DNA from: Legionella geestiana
GTDB lineage: Bacteria; Pseudomonadota; Gammaproteobacteria; Legionellales; Legionellaceae
Length of the DNA: 64,000 nt
Reading direction: 5' to 3'
Assembly: GCF_004571195.1 (NCBI RefSeq)
Contig: NZ_CP038271.1
Coordinates: 1,168,001 to 1,232,000 of the forward strand
The notes under the pieces were generated by a model. That model saw only the letters and a program-made list of their open reading frames with translations. It did no database searches and was not told the origin of the DNA. Within the stretch, counting starts at the first letter, position 1; the number at the start of each line of letters is the position of its first letter. Made by a program: the position numbers and the translations under genes. This document shows positions 6,698-15,406 of this stretch, piece by piece.

Positions 6698-8862
6698 ACC
6701 CCAAAGACACGAAACGCATTCTCTCAGGACTGGTGCGCATCCATCATGTAATGGGGGATGGATATGTCCCGCTTCAGGCGTTTCAGGATGAAAAAGAATT
6801 GCTCATTCATGTCTGTCGCGAGGTTGCTTCCAGTCAGGACATTACCCTCACTTTTCCAGACTTTTCCATCTCGGACGGCATTGAGACAGTTATGAACCTT
6901 GTCTCGCTGCAATCAAGGGTGCGCATTCGCAAGATTCACCTCAGTAACAACTGGTGGACACGCGATTGTGGTATTCTGCTGGGTTTTTATAAACACAGCC
7001 CCTGCCAGTTATCACCTGTAAAAGGCGGAAAATACCGGCTTTCAAGCCCTGTTCATGGTGACTTCATCATTGATAAACCCTGTGAGGCGTTGTCTGTCGA
7101 TGCATGGGCCTTTACCAAACCGCTGCCGAACCATAGCCTTTCGGCAAGAGAGATTTTTCGCTTTGTCCTGCATCCTGTAAGAAAGGCGCTGGCAGCAACT
7201 GCATTGCTGCAAACGGTCATGCTCATTCTAATGATGATGCTGCCTGTCACCATGGGATACCTGTTTGATAATCTGAATACACTCTCAGGCACTGGATTTA
7301 TTACCCAACTTGGCATTGCCCTTCTGGTAAACGCGGTCATTTATACGATTCTGTCACTCAATCAGGCACTGCTCCTGCTCCATCTCCGCTTTAAAGTGCA
7401 GGCCACCCTTGAGCCCGCGATGTGGGATAGAATTCTAAAACTGTCTTCAAATTTTTTTCGCAGATATCAGTCGGGTGAAATCGCTTTTAGAGCCAGTGCC
7501 ATGGGTACTATTCAGGAAATGTTGACACAGTCTGCCATACTCTCCATTTTCAGTGCTGTTCTCTCAATGCTGTCGCTGATACTGATGTTTTATTACGACC
7601 CACTGCTTGCCTGTATGGCGACAGGTGGATTTCTCCTGTCACTTATTCTGCTGTACATACTGAACCGAAAGCTTCTGCTGCATGTTCGCGTAATCTATAA
7701 ATTCCTGTCCAAACAGGCCGGCATGGTCTTCCAGAGCGTGACCGGTATTATCAAATATAAAGTTTCAGCCACAGAATTTCGTGCGTTTAACCAGTGGGCT
7801 GAGTATTTTTCCAATATGCTGCATGCAAAAACAAAAGCGGGAAGCGTGCATATTCTTATTCACATTATCAACGAGTCACTCCTGCTCGTGATGACGCTCA
7901 TTATATTTGTCGCGTATTATTTAGAGGCGCATCCCGGAAGTACAGGGGATTTTGTGGCGTTTAACGCCGCATTCACCCAATTTTTCACGGCCCTCCTCGG
8001 ACTGTCTTTTTTCATTTCCTCGCTCATTGAAGTCATCCCCATTTTTGAGCAATCAATGGTAATTTTTCAGTCTGAAACCGAACCGGGGGACGCCGTGGTT
8101 CGACGCATTGAGTTAGAAGGTGATATTGTCATCAAGAATCTTTCTTTTCGCTATGATGAAAGTCAGGCGCCCATCCTCAAAAATATCAGCATGCACATAG
8201 CGCCTGGTGAAGCGATAGGTATTACCGGGGCATCAGGATGTGGAAAATCAACACTTTTTCGCCTTTTACTTGGCCTTGAAAAGCCGTCATCAGGAAAGAT
8301 ATTGTACGATGGGCTTGACATGGAACTCATCAATCTCAGCATGCTTCGGCAACAGGTAGGCGTTGTGTCCCAGAAAAGCACACTCGTGCCTGGCACCATC
8401 CTCGAAAATATTATTGGAAGCGACCCATCGCTCACACGCAAAGATGCGTGGGATATCATTTACACCCTGGGACTCGAACAAATGCTGAAGTCTTTTCCCA
8501 TGGAAATGGACACCTTCATTAACGAAGGCATGCAATCCTTCTCAGGAGGCGAGGTACAGCGTATTATTCTGGCAAGAGCACTCATCAAAAAGCCAAAAAT
8601 TCTCTTTCTCGATGAAGCAACCAGCGCGCTCGACAGCAGCAACCAGGCAAAAATTCAAGATTACCTGAGAACACAGCGGATTACGCAGCTCATTATTGCG
8701 CACCGCCTCTCAACACTACGATACACCGACAAAATTTTTGTCCTTCAGGGAGGAGATATCATTCAGCAGGGCATATTTGACACCCTCGTGAAAACGCCTG
8801 GATATTTTGCAGAACTGGCCAGACTGCAATTTCTAAGTCCAGATGCTGACACTCCCCTTTAA
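6694..8862 (+). CDS. Second ABC transporter of the peptide export operon
   Basis: A 722-residue ABC exporter half-transporter with a longer N-terminal extension: about 150 residues without a C39 active site, then membrane helices at about 165-440, then an ATPase with Walker A GASGCGKST (about 512), signature SFSGGEVQR (about 615) and Walker B LFLDEATSALD (about 640). It starts inside the previous stop (ATGA). Pairing of a peptidase ABC with a second non-peptidase ABC is typical of NHLP-type microcin export, where the two may form a heterodimer. The 3' end overlaps the convergent cyclase gene by four bases. Confidence 0.88.
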   Translation: MNPKDTKRILSGLVRIHHVMGDGYVPLQAFQDEKELLIHVCREVASSQDITLTFPDFSISDGIETVMNLVSLQSRVRIRKIHLSNNWWTRDCGILLGFYKHSPCQLSPVKGGKYRLSSPVHGDFIIDKPCEALSVDAWAFTKPLPNHSLSAREIFRFVLHPVRKALAATALLQTVMLILMMMLPVTMGYLFDNLNTLSGTGFITQLGIALLVNAVIYTILSLNQALLLLHLRFKVQATLEPAMWDRILKLSSNFFRRYQSGEIAFRASAMGTIQEMLTQSAILSIFSAVLSMLSLILMFYYDPLLACMATGGFLLSLILLYILNRKLLLHVRVIYKFLSKQAGMVFQSVTGIIKYKVSATEFRAFNQWAEYFSNMLHAKTKAGSVHILIHIINESLLLVMTLIIFVAYYLEAHPGSTGDFVAFNAAFTQFFTALLGLSFFISSLIEVIPIFEQSMVIFQSETEPGDAVVRRIELEGDIVIKNLSFRYDESQAPILKNISMHIAPGEAIGITGASGCGKSTLFRLLLGLEKPSSGKILYDGLDMELINLSMLRQQVGVVSQKSTLVPGTILENIIGSDPSLTRKDAWDIIYTLGLEQMLKSFPMEMDTFINEGMQSFSGGEVQRIILARALIKKPKILFLDEATSALDSSNQAKIQDYLRTQRITQLIIAHRLSTLRYTDKIFVLQGGDIIQQGIFDTLVKTPGYFAELARLQFLSPDADTPL

Positions 8863-10157
8863 ACCACAAAAGCCGTACAGTCCCAGTTCTCAGGAACTCC
8901 TTTCAGCATGTATTCAGCAGAAAGTTTGAGGTACATTTGTGTCACCTTATCCTGAGGATTAACCTCTGAAACACTCTTGAATTTCACGCATGCCTGTGCA
9001 AACTGTTGTGCCTGAAAATACCTGACACCCTCTTCAAAATCAGCAATCGTTGCAACCTTTAAATCGGCATCGCTTGAAGAGCCTTGAAGAATGACTTCTG
9101 AGAGTTTCGTTTTATGGCGTTTCCCTTTTAACAACGCCTCACCTAAAAAACGCTGATGCACACCAGCTTCTGGCAATACGGTACAACGGTTAATAAACTC
9201 ATCACTCACGACTACTGAGAGCTCATATTTACCGGCTAAATCCTGTAAACGTGATGCGGCATTTACAGCATCTGAAATGACAATGCCCTGCATGTGGCTT
9301 TCGACACCAACAATACCAAGCATAAGCATTCCTGAATGCATGCCAATACCAACTGATATGGGCGCATAAGGTTTTTCTTTATTGTCTTCGTTAAATTTCG
9401 TCAGTGCCAGTTGCAAATCTACCGCGCTTTTCAAGGCATCATCTGCATGATGAAATAACGCAATAACCGCATCGCCCAGATACTTTTCCACAAAGCCATT
9501 GTTTTGCTGTATGACGGGCTCGACATAGCTGAGATAATTATTGATAAACGAATAACTTTCTTCAGGCCCCATGGACTCGGAAATTGTTGTAAAGTGACGA
9601 ATGTCAGTAAACATGATGCTCATTTCCAGCTGAGCATGATCGCTAAGTTGCACGTCAAGAATATCTTTTCTTGAAAGACACTCGAGAAATTTTTTAGGGA
9701 AAAATTTTTCAAACACTTCAGCCTGTTTTATCGTACACTCCAATAAGTTGTATTCCTGCAGTCCTTTGGCAACCGTCAGTAAAAAATCACTTTCATTCCA
9801 TGGTTTTTTAATGTAGCGGTAGAGGTTTGCTTTATTAATTGCCTGAATGGCTGAGTCAAGTGACGCCTGCCCGGTCAGCAGGATTTTTATGGTGTCGGGG
9901 TACTTTTGCTGGACATTGATAAGAAACTCATCACCAGAGATTCCGGGCATAATCTGATCGGAAATCACCATGATAACCTTATAATCGTCCTGAGTTAATT
10001 CCTCAATAAGTGACAGCGCTTCCTCTGCACTTTCGCAAAATTCATATTCATACTGATCGCCAAAATGTCGTTGAAGCTGACGATTCAGTGCGTCGAGTAT
10101 GATTTTCTCATCATCCACGCAGATTATCGTGGGTTTCTTGATCGTCTGGCTGTTCAT
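8859..10157 (-). CDS. Response regulator with class III nucleotide cyclase domain
   Basis: A 432-residue protein: a REC domain (acidic Asp15/16, phospho-acceptor Asp67 in SDQIMPG, Lys117), a linker, then a class III adenylate/guanylate cyclase domain with metal ligands Asp185 (FTDIRHFT) and Asp229 (EKYLGDAV), substrate Lys225, and Asn299/Arg303 in SDAVNAASRL. The base-specifying position usually Asp or Thr reads Gln-Gly-Ile, so ATP versus GTP preference is unclear. A TPR-like helical tail covers about 370-432. It overlaps the histidine kinase gene by 47 bases, so the pair is co-translated; kinase phosphotransfer probably controls cyclic-nucleotide synthesis. It is convergent with the export operon. 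Confidence 0.88.
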   Translation of the reverse strand: MNSQTIKKPTIICVDDEKIILDALNRQLQRHFGDQYEYEFCESAEEALSLIEELTQDDYKVIMVISDQIMPGISGDEFLINVQQKYPDTIKILLTGQASLDSAIQAINKANLYRYIKKPWNESDFLLTVAKGLQEYNLLECTIKQAEVFEKFFPKKFLECLSRKDILDVQLSDHAQLEMSIMFTDIRHFTTISESMGPEESYSFINNYLSYVEPVIQQNNGFVEKYLGDAVIALFHHADDALKSAVDLQLALTKFNEDNKEKPYAPISVGIGMHSGMLMLGIVGVESHMQGIVISDAVNAASRLQDLAGKYELSVVVSDEFINRCTVLPEAGVHQRFLGEALLKGKRHKTKLSEVILQGSSSDADLKVATIADFEEGVRYFQAQQFAQACVKFKSVSEVNPQDKVTQMYLKLSAEYMLKGVPENWDCTAFVV

Positions 10158-11778
10158 TTTTTATCGTCTCTTTGATAGGAATTACGATTCGAAAAAGAGT
10201 TCCTTTTTCACTGGTTTCTATATCAATACTTCCGCCATGATGTGTGATTATATCGTGTGAAATATAAAGACCAAGCCCCGTACCTTCACCTTTTGGTTTA
10301 GTGGTATAGTATGCTTCAAAAATTCTGGGGAGGACATCTGAAGGAATACCGGGTCCATCGTCTTCAAACTCTATGCATACATGCTCATCGCCATACGGCT
10401 TGATGCGTATAATAATCGTACCCTTGCCTTTCATTGCTTCAATCGCGTTGTTAATCATGTTAAGCCACACCTGATTCAGTCGCTCTGCAATGCATTCGAC
10501 TTTTGGAATCACGTCAAATTCCTTAATGACCGTTACACCCTGTTTTAGTCTGTTTTTAAGAATCATCAGGGTGGTATCCATGTCCTCATGCAAATCAGTG
10601 CAGGTATACTGCTCCTGATCTGAGCGAGAAAAAAGTTTTAAGGCTTTAACCAGTGATAGAATTTTTTCAATGGCAATTTTGATGTCTCTGGTATGAATGC
10701 GTGTCATTCCAAGCATAAAAATGGATTCGAATATCTCGCTTCTAAATTCAGAGCTGATTAATGGCATCATTTCATCAACATTTTCCGCATGAAAACCGAT
10801 TGACGCCAAATTTTTGCACAGCATCCTGCAGTCACTGATATTATTTTTTGAAAGCTCACCTTCAATTTCAGAAGCAATTTTTCGAATTTCCATGGTATTA
10901 AATTCATTTGGGATGACGAGCGTCTTATTACAGATTTCAAAATACGTGGTTTGCAGCTCCAGCGGGATGGATTTAACAATGTTCATCAGCGCTTTCAGCA
11001 AAGTCACATAATCTGAATTAATTTCATCAATGGCGGCCGCGATGGCTCCGGCTGGAGTATTTATTTCATGACTGATTCCAGCCACCAGCTGCCCGATACC
11101 CGCCATTTTTTCAGATTGAACCAGTTGTGCCTTTGACTGTCTAAGTTCATTTAAAGATTCTTCGAGCGCGTCTTTGGATGCATTGAGTGCCCCAATTAAG
11201 AAGTCCTTTTCAGCATTAACCGCCTTTAACGCGTTACGTATATTCTTTGTTATCCGTGCACGGTAATAGGTCATATACCCTGTTGTGGCAGAGAAAAGAA
11301 TTATCACACTGGCACAACTGATTGAAATGGTAAGGTTGCTGTTTAAATCGACTTGATGCTCGAATATTGAGGCACCAATTAATACTCCAACCGCGTTGGC
11401 AAAAAGACTCTTGAGCCCGAGTTTCCAGCCGCCAACGCACAGTATGGCCATAAGGGTGGCAACAACAACCGTAATAGATGGCCAAAAGCTGTAATGTACA
11501 TACGGAATCCAGATACAGGCTATCAAGGAGTCGAGCAGCAGCAGGCGATATTCCATTTTTTTAGGATCTGGGCTGCGCCATGACAGAAATAATGCAATAT
11601 GAGGCCAGACCAGGGCTTCCAGGAAGACAAAGAGCATCGCGGCATCCGAGATTTCTCTCCCCTGACTGGCAATGGTGATAATCAGTACGATACACAGCAG
11701 AATATGCCCAACAACCCGTGGAACATAGTCCAGCAGAATAATCGGATGAAGCGTTTTGCGTGATTCATTCTCTGTCAT
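10111..11778 (-). CDS. Membrane histidine kinase paired with the REC-cyclase
   Basis: A sensor kinase of about 555 residues. An N-terminal block of five or six membrane helices has almost no extracytoplasmic loop, suggesting detection within the membrane or cytoplasm. It is followed by a coiled coil and a dimerisation domain with His at about 237 in GISHEINTPAG. The ATPase domain has NMINNAIEAM, DDGPGIP and GTGLGLYIS. The ATG at 11778 is preferred over an upstream TTG because GGAGAGAG lies eight bases before it. Its only obvious partner is the overlapping REC-cyclase. Proximity to the peptide locus suggests, without proof, that it senses the exported peptide or envelope state. Confidence 0.88.
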   Translation of the reverse strand: MTENESRKTLHPIILLDYVPRVVGHILLCIVLIITIASQGREISDAAMLFVFLEALVWPHIALFLSWRSPDPKKMEYRLLLLDSLIACIWIPYVHYSFWPSITVVVATLMAILCVGGWKLGLKSLFANAVGVLIGASIFEHQVDLNSNLTISISCASVIILFSATTGYMTYYRARITKNIRNALKAVNAEKDFLIGALNASKDALEESLNELRQSKAQLVQSEKMAGIGQLVAGISHEINTPAGAIAAAIDEINSDYVTLLKALMNIVKSIPLELQTTYFEICNKTLVIPNEFNTMEIRKIASEIEGELSKNNISDCRMLCKNLASIGFHAENVDEMMPLISSEFRSEIFESIFMLGMTRIHTRDIKIAIEKILSLVKALKLFSRSDQEQYTCTDLHEDMDTTLMILKNRLKQGVTVIKEFDVIPKVECIAERLNQVWLNMINNAIEAMKGKGTIIIRIKPYGDEHVCIEFEDDGPGIPSDVLPRIFEAYYTTKPKGEGTGLGLYISHDIITHHGGSIDIETSEKGTLFRIVIPIKETIKNEQPDDQETHDNLRG

Positions 11779-11875
11779 GGCTGTCGCTCTCTCCAAAACG
11801 AAGACACTCAGCGAAACGTATCCTGGATTAATAAAAGGAACCCATGGCTTAGAGTATAGTTCACTTTAGAAATTA

Positions 11876-12042
11876 CAAAGACAAGGCCCGAATCGCCGGT
11901 GATTCAGGCCCAGGGTTATTTCGCGAGGTGGACTGCCGTGACAACCACCGTACTTCCATGTGGGCAGCTTCCCCTCTGCGTTCCTCGCGGAGGAGAAAGC
12001 TACCCGGATTTTGGACTCTCGAAGCGTTTTCCATCGGCTTCG
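11876..12042 (-). ncRNA. Unidentified small RNA, about 165 nt, with AUGGA hairpin loops
   Basis: Read on the minus strand. A consensus promoter (TTGACA at 12076-12071, 16-base spacer, TATAAT at 12054-12049) is followed by about 165 bases that fold well and end in a clear intrinsic terminator (GGCC..GAATC/GATTC..GGCC, 11910-11885, then TTGTCTTT). A first hairpin (CGAAGC/GCTTCG) shows AUGGA in its loop. A long nested rod uses CCGGGT/ACCCTGG, CGCGAGG/CCTCGCG and CTGCC/GGCAG, and its tip (CCAC/GTGG) again shows AUGGA. ANGGA in loops is what CsrA binds, so an RsmY/RsmZ-like decoy is possible. It does not match tmRNA, RNase P or SRP RNA, and I could not match it to 6S RNA. The frame has no coding sense. 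Confidence 0.6.
11885..11910 (-). terminator. Intrinsic terminator of the small RNA
   Basis: Stem GGCC-T-GAATC with GATTC-G-GGCC, loop ACCGGC, followed on the minus strand by TTGTCTTTG. It lies about 105 bases upstream of the histidine kinase ATG, so it also separates the two transcripts. Confidence 0.75.
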
Positions 12043-12048
12043 GGGGGC

Positions 12049-12076
12049 ATTATAGCGATAGAGAACGGGATGTCAA
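12049..12076 (-). promoter_or_regulatory. Consensus sigma-70 promoter of the small RNA
   Basis: TTGACA and TATAAT are both perfect on the minus strand, separated by 16 bases. The predicted start is near 12042. This is the best promoter match noticed in the window. Confidence 0.75.
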
Positions 12077-12180
12077 TATTCATAACGAAAAGAAACTTTT
12101 GATTTCGTTTTTATTGCGTTTGCATCAACTGTTGATGTTTGATAGACTGCAGCTCCCTTATCGATATACAGTCAATCATT

Positions 12181-12672
12181 ATGGACCCAACCGTACTTCC
12201 AGCAGCATTTGCTGCAAGGCTTAAAGACGCCATGCTTGCGTGTGGCCACCAGTCGCAACGTTCTACTTCGGGTGTATGCATCCACAAGCTTGCTGAAATC
12301 AGCGGGCACTCCGTACAAATCTGCCGCAAATACCTGCGTGGTGAAACGATTCCCGATCCGTCCAAAGTGCTGGAAATTGCTTTGAAACTCGGAGTCGCTC
12401 CAGGCTGGCTGCTCTTTGGCGAACTGGCCGGCACGTTTCAAATCCCGCCAAACAGCCTCGTCATCGACAAAACCGTACTGCATCATGTATTTCGGCGCGC
12501 GGTGGCACTCTGTGCCGTGGCACCTCCGTCCATGAATATCCCTCTGTTTTTGTCCGATCTCGTGAATGACCTCGCGAATCTTGAAGTCGAAGATTCCCAG
12601 TCAGAGCGCATTGTGGATATCGCATTTTCTTCGGCGAAATATTTCAACGTTCCGCTGCCTGCCGAAGCCTGA
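12181..12672 (+). CDS. XRE/Cro-type helix-turn-helix regulator
   Basis: About 163 residues. An N-terminal helix-turn-helix resembles phage-repressor-like regulators: FAARLKDAM, then SVQICRKYLRGETIPDPSK as recognition region, then LGVAPGWLLFG. The rest is a helical domain of unknown role with no catalytic motif. The ATG at 12181 is preferred to a TTG at 12139 because family members begin close to the AARLKDAM helix; neither has a clear ribosome site. It is divergent from the small RNA on the minus strand, so it might regulate that promoter or itself. The target is unknown. Confidence 0.75.
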   Translation: MDPTVLPAAFAARLKDAMLACGHQSQRSTSGVCIHKLAEISGHSVQICRKYLRGETIPDPSKVLEIALKLGVAPGWLLFGELAGTFQIPPNSLVIDKTVLHHVFRRAVALCAVAPPSMNIPLFLSDLVNDLANLEVEDSQSERIVDIAFSSAKYFNVPLPAEA

Positions 12673-12775
12673 AGGTGAGGCGTTCTGCGGACAGGCCGCA
12701 GGACGCCTTACCGCTTTTGTAACTATTCACCACATTTTGAATGCTTTAGGGGAAAAGTCAGATTTGAGTGCAGGT

Positions 12776-12847
12776 TGTGCGAACGCATTACAAAAAAAGC
12801 GCAGCATACACCGGTATGTGAGCAGTTTTTTGTAATGCGTTCACACA
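12776..12847. repeat. 72-bp near-perfect palindromic element
   Basis: Two 22-base arms (12776-12797 and 12826-12847) are inverted with a single mismatch and enclose a smaller hairpin (CATAC-ACCG-GTATG). The outer arms contain an A6/T6 run, so the element could act as a bidirectional terminator between the HTH gene and the TRIC gene. Its size and symmetry also fit a palindromic mobile element. Confidence 0.6.
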
Positions 12848-12936
12848 AGATGCGCCAAATATGGCTTTTCGGTGAACATGGTGAATGGTTACCCGCTTTT
12901 ATGCTATGATGCGCAATAATTTTCACAGAAGCTCTC

Positions 12937-13572
12937 ATGACCCTGCAGGCGTTGTTTATTCTTGGTATCTGTGTGGAAGCCATGACCGGCGCCATTGCAG
13001 CCGGGCGCAAACAGATGGATTTTTTTGGGGTCATTCTGATTGCAGCCATAACCGCTCTGGGTGGCGGTACGGTGCGCGATGTCCTGCTCAATACGCACCC
13101 CACTATCTGGGTGACTAATCCTGAGTACCTTCTGTACACCTCGGCCTTTGCCGTTATCACCATTATCATGGCCCGCTCACTTTCGCGCCTGCGCACGGCT
13201 TTTTTGGTACTGGATGCCCTGGGGCTTGCCGTGTTTGTGATTCTTGGAACGGAAAAAGTGCTGAACCTTGGTATGAGTCCCGCCATCGGTATTGTCAGCG
13301 GCATGATAACCGGTATTTGTGGCGGCATGCTGCGCGACATACTCTGTAACGACATCCCGCTGGTACTGCGCCGCGAACTCTACGCGGTAATTGCACTCGC
13401 AGGTTCCGCGCTTTATATCACGCTGGTTCATTTTCATCTGGCGCATCACCTTAACGTGGCCGTCACCATGGCATTCATCTTCATTACACGCCTGCTTGCC
13501 ATCTTTTTTCACCTCGAAATTCCACGTTTTGACTATTCGGCACTGGCGCGCCCCCCCCGTGATGGGTTATAA
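12937..13572 (+). CDS. TRIC-type (UPF0126) seven-helix membrane channel
   Basis: A 211-residue inner-membrane protein with two repeated three-helix units, the hallmark of the bacterial trimeric-intracellular-cation/UPF0126 family (YadS, YicG). The paired glycine motifs are present: GGGTVRDVLL in the first unit (about residue 47) and GGMLRDILCNDIP in the second (about 130). Family members conduct monovalent cations or take up glycine; which applies here cannot be told. It stands alone between the palindrome and an MHS transporter in the same direction, 40 bases apart, so a short operon is possible. Confidence 0.85.
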   Translation: MTLQALFILGICVEAMTGAIAAGRKQMDFFGVILIAAITALGGGTVRDVLLNTHPTIWVTNPEYLLYTSAFAVITIIMARSLSRLRTAFLVLDALGLAVFVILGTEKVLNLGMSPAIGIVSGMITGICGGMLRDILCNDIPLVLRRELYAVIALAGSALYITLVHFHLAHHLNVAVTMAFIFITRLLAIFFHLEIPRFDYSALARPPRDGL

Positions 13573-13621
13573 ACGACAGATTTTTTAAAGGATTTTCGCC
13601 TTCTATTAAGGGATGGACCCA

Positions 13622-14881
13622 ATGACTTCAGACGAAAAACGCAGTGTTTTTGCAGGCCTTTATGGCAACGCGCTTGAGTGGTATGACTTTCTGCTTTATG
13701 CAAACTTTGCCCCGCTCTTCGCCCGCTATTTTTTCCCGATGGAAGTGCCCTTTCTCTCGCTGCTTGCGACCTTTGCCGTATTCGCGCTTGGGTTTCTGGT
13801 GCGCCCCCTTGGTGGCATACTGCTCGGGCTGTATGCTGACCGGCTTGGACGGCGACAGGCGCTGATCATTTCCGTTTGCACCATGACCGCAAGCACGCTG
13901 GCTATTGCACTCCTGCCAGGTTTTAACGAAATGGGGATGATGGCACCGCTGATCTTTGTGGGGCTTCGCATGGTTCAGGGAATTGCCGTTGGCGCGGAAC
14001 TCCCGGGTTCGACAACGTTTCTCATCGAACACATGTCTGAGAAACGCCGCGGATTCGCAGGCAGCCTTATTCTCACCACCGCTTTCATCGGAACCCTTGT
14101 CGGCGCCCTCGTGGCGTCTCTCCTGAGCCACGCCTTCAGCGCGAACTTCATGCTGAATATCGGCTGGCGCCTTGCTTATCTTTTTGGAGCGTTGCTGGGG
14201 CTCATTGGCATTTATATGCGCCTTAAAAGCATTGACCCGGCAGTCTTTGCCGACAACCGCCATGAAAAAACATCACCCATTCGAAGCCTGCTCAGTACCC
14301 ACCGCCAGGAGCTGCTCTTTGCAATCCTCTTAACGGGCATTCTCGCAATCGGCAATTACCTGCTGATTGCATGGCTGACCTCGTTTCTGGTTGAAACGCG
14401 CAAGTTTGCACTTTCAGAAGCCTTAACTGTCAACGTTATTGGGATGTTGACTCTCACGCTGCTCATCCCGGTCATGGGATGGCTCTCTGATAAGCTCGGA
14501 CGCAGGCCGGTCTTCCTCGCAGGCGCTCTTGGGCTATGCGTGCTTATTTTTCCGCTTTTCTGGTTGCTGCTGGAAAAAAACTGGTGGTACGTACTGTCTG
14601 CGGCCATGGTGTTTGCTGCACTTCTCGCGCCACTCAACGCGACTGTACCCACCATGCTTGCGGAAATGTTTCCAACCGCCATGCGGGCAACGGGCGTTGC
14701 TGCTGGCTATAACCTTGGTCAGGCATTTTTTGGAGGCACCCTGCCAATGGTGGCGTTCGCGCTCGTGGAATATACCGGCAATCCGTACGCGCCGGCATTT
14801 TATGTCATGGCATTTGCAGCGATTGGACTCCTCGTCATCTGCCTGCATCGAGAAACCGCACACGCATCCCTGCTGGCATAA
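13622..14881 (+). CDS. MFS transporter, metabolite:H+ symporter (ProP-like)
   Basis: About 419 residues and twelve membrane helices. The N-terminal YGNALEWYDFLLYANFAP is the signature of the metabolite:H+ symporter family that includes ProP, CitA and KgtP. The conserved loop 2-3 motif appears as GLYADRLGRRQAL and repeats after helix 8 as GWLSDKLGRRPVF. Substrates in the family are betaines, proline, citrate or dicarboxylates; none can be chosen here. The start at 13622 is preferred over 13613 because AAGGG lies nine bases before it. It is convergent with the cyclophilin gene. Confidence 0.85.
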   Translation: MTSDEKRSVFAGLYGNALEWYDFLLYANFAPLFARYFFPMEVPFLSLLATFAVFALGFLVRPLGGILLGLYADRLGRRQALIISVCTMTASTLAIALLPGFNEMGMMAPLIFVGLRMVQGIAVGAELPGSTTFLIEHMSEKRRGFAGSLILTTAFIGTLVGALVASLLSHAFSANFMLNIGWRLAYLFGALLGLIGIYMRLKSIDPAVFADNRHEKTSPIRSLLSTHRQELLFAILLTGILAIGNYLLIAWLTSFLVETRKFALSEALTVNVIGMLTLTLLIPVMGWLSDKLGRRPVFLAGALGLCVLIFPLFWLLLEKNWWYVLSAAMVFAALLAPLNATVPTMLAEMFPTAMRATGVAAGYNLGQAFFGGTLPMVAFALVEYTGNPYAPAFYVMAFAAIGLLVICLHRETAHASLLA

Positions 14882-14905
14882 GAGGGACACGTGTGCAAAA
14901 GGGCA

Positions 14906-15406
14906 TTATGCGCTTTTTTCTTCTGAAATACTGTGAATCACCACCGCCTCAGCTGGCACATCGGAGTGTCCGCGGCGGTTGGTGGTAGCAACTTTGGCGA
15001 TGGCATCAACCACGTCCATGCCCTCAACCACTTCACCAAATACGCAATACCCATATCCCTGCGGATTGGCATCACGGAAATTCAGAAAACTGTTGTCCAC
15101 AAGGTTAATAAAAAACTGCGCGGTTGCTGAATGCGGATCGCCCGTACGCGCCATACTGATGGTACCGCGTTTGTTAGGTTTTGCATTCGCCGCTTCGTTT
15201 TCAATCGGGGTGTTGGTGGATTTAGTTTCCATGTCCTCAGTAAGACCGCCGCCCTGAATCATGAAACCATTAATAACACGGTGAAAAATGGTATCCGTGT
15301 AAAATCCGCTGTTCACGTATTCCAGAAAATTAGCCACCGTGTTGGGGGTTGTTTCCGGATGCATCTTTAACACGATATCGCCTTTGCTCGTATGAATTCG
15401 AATCAT
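14906..15406 (-). CDS. ppiB: Peptidyl-prolyl cis-trans isomerase, cyclophilin type
   Basis: A 166-residue single-domain cytoplasmic cyclophilin (no signal peptide) that speeds proline isomerisation during folding. Conserved active-site pieces are visible: [13 protein letters not shown], with the catalytic Arg; [17 protein letters not shown], with the Gln-Phe-Phe; and [16 protein letters not shown]. Its start overlaps the tgt stop by four bases, so the two are translationally coupled. The symbol is by family resemblance to cytoplasmic PpiB. Confidence 0.9.
   Translation of the reverse strand: MIRIHTSKGDIVLKMHPETTPNTVANFLEYVNSGFYTDTIFHRVINGFMIQGGGLTEDMETKSTNTPIENEAANAKPNKRGTISMARTGDPHSATAQFFINLVDNSFLNFRDANPQGYGYCVFGEVVEGMDVVDAIAKVATTNRRGHSDVPAEAVVIHSISEEKSA

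Noticed and set aside
3244..8862. Type I toxin (RTX) secretion locus
   Set aside because: The transporter has an active Cys/His/Asp C39 domain, there is a second ABC gene, and no RTX repeat protein is nearby; small leader peptides fit better.
11876..12042. 6S RNA, SRP RNA, RNase P RNA or a known riboswitch as identity of the small RNA
   Set aside because: The SRP GGAAGGAAGC core, RNase P conserved blocks, GEMM, TPP and cobalamin motifs are absent, and an upstream self-standing hairpin does not fit 6S; identity left open.
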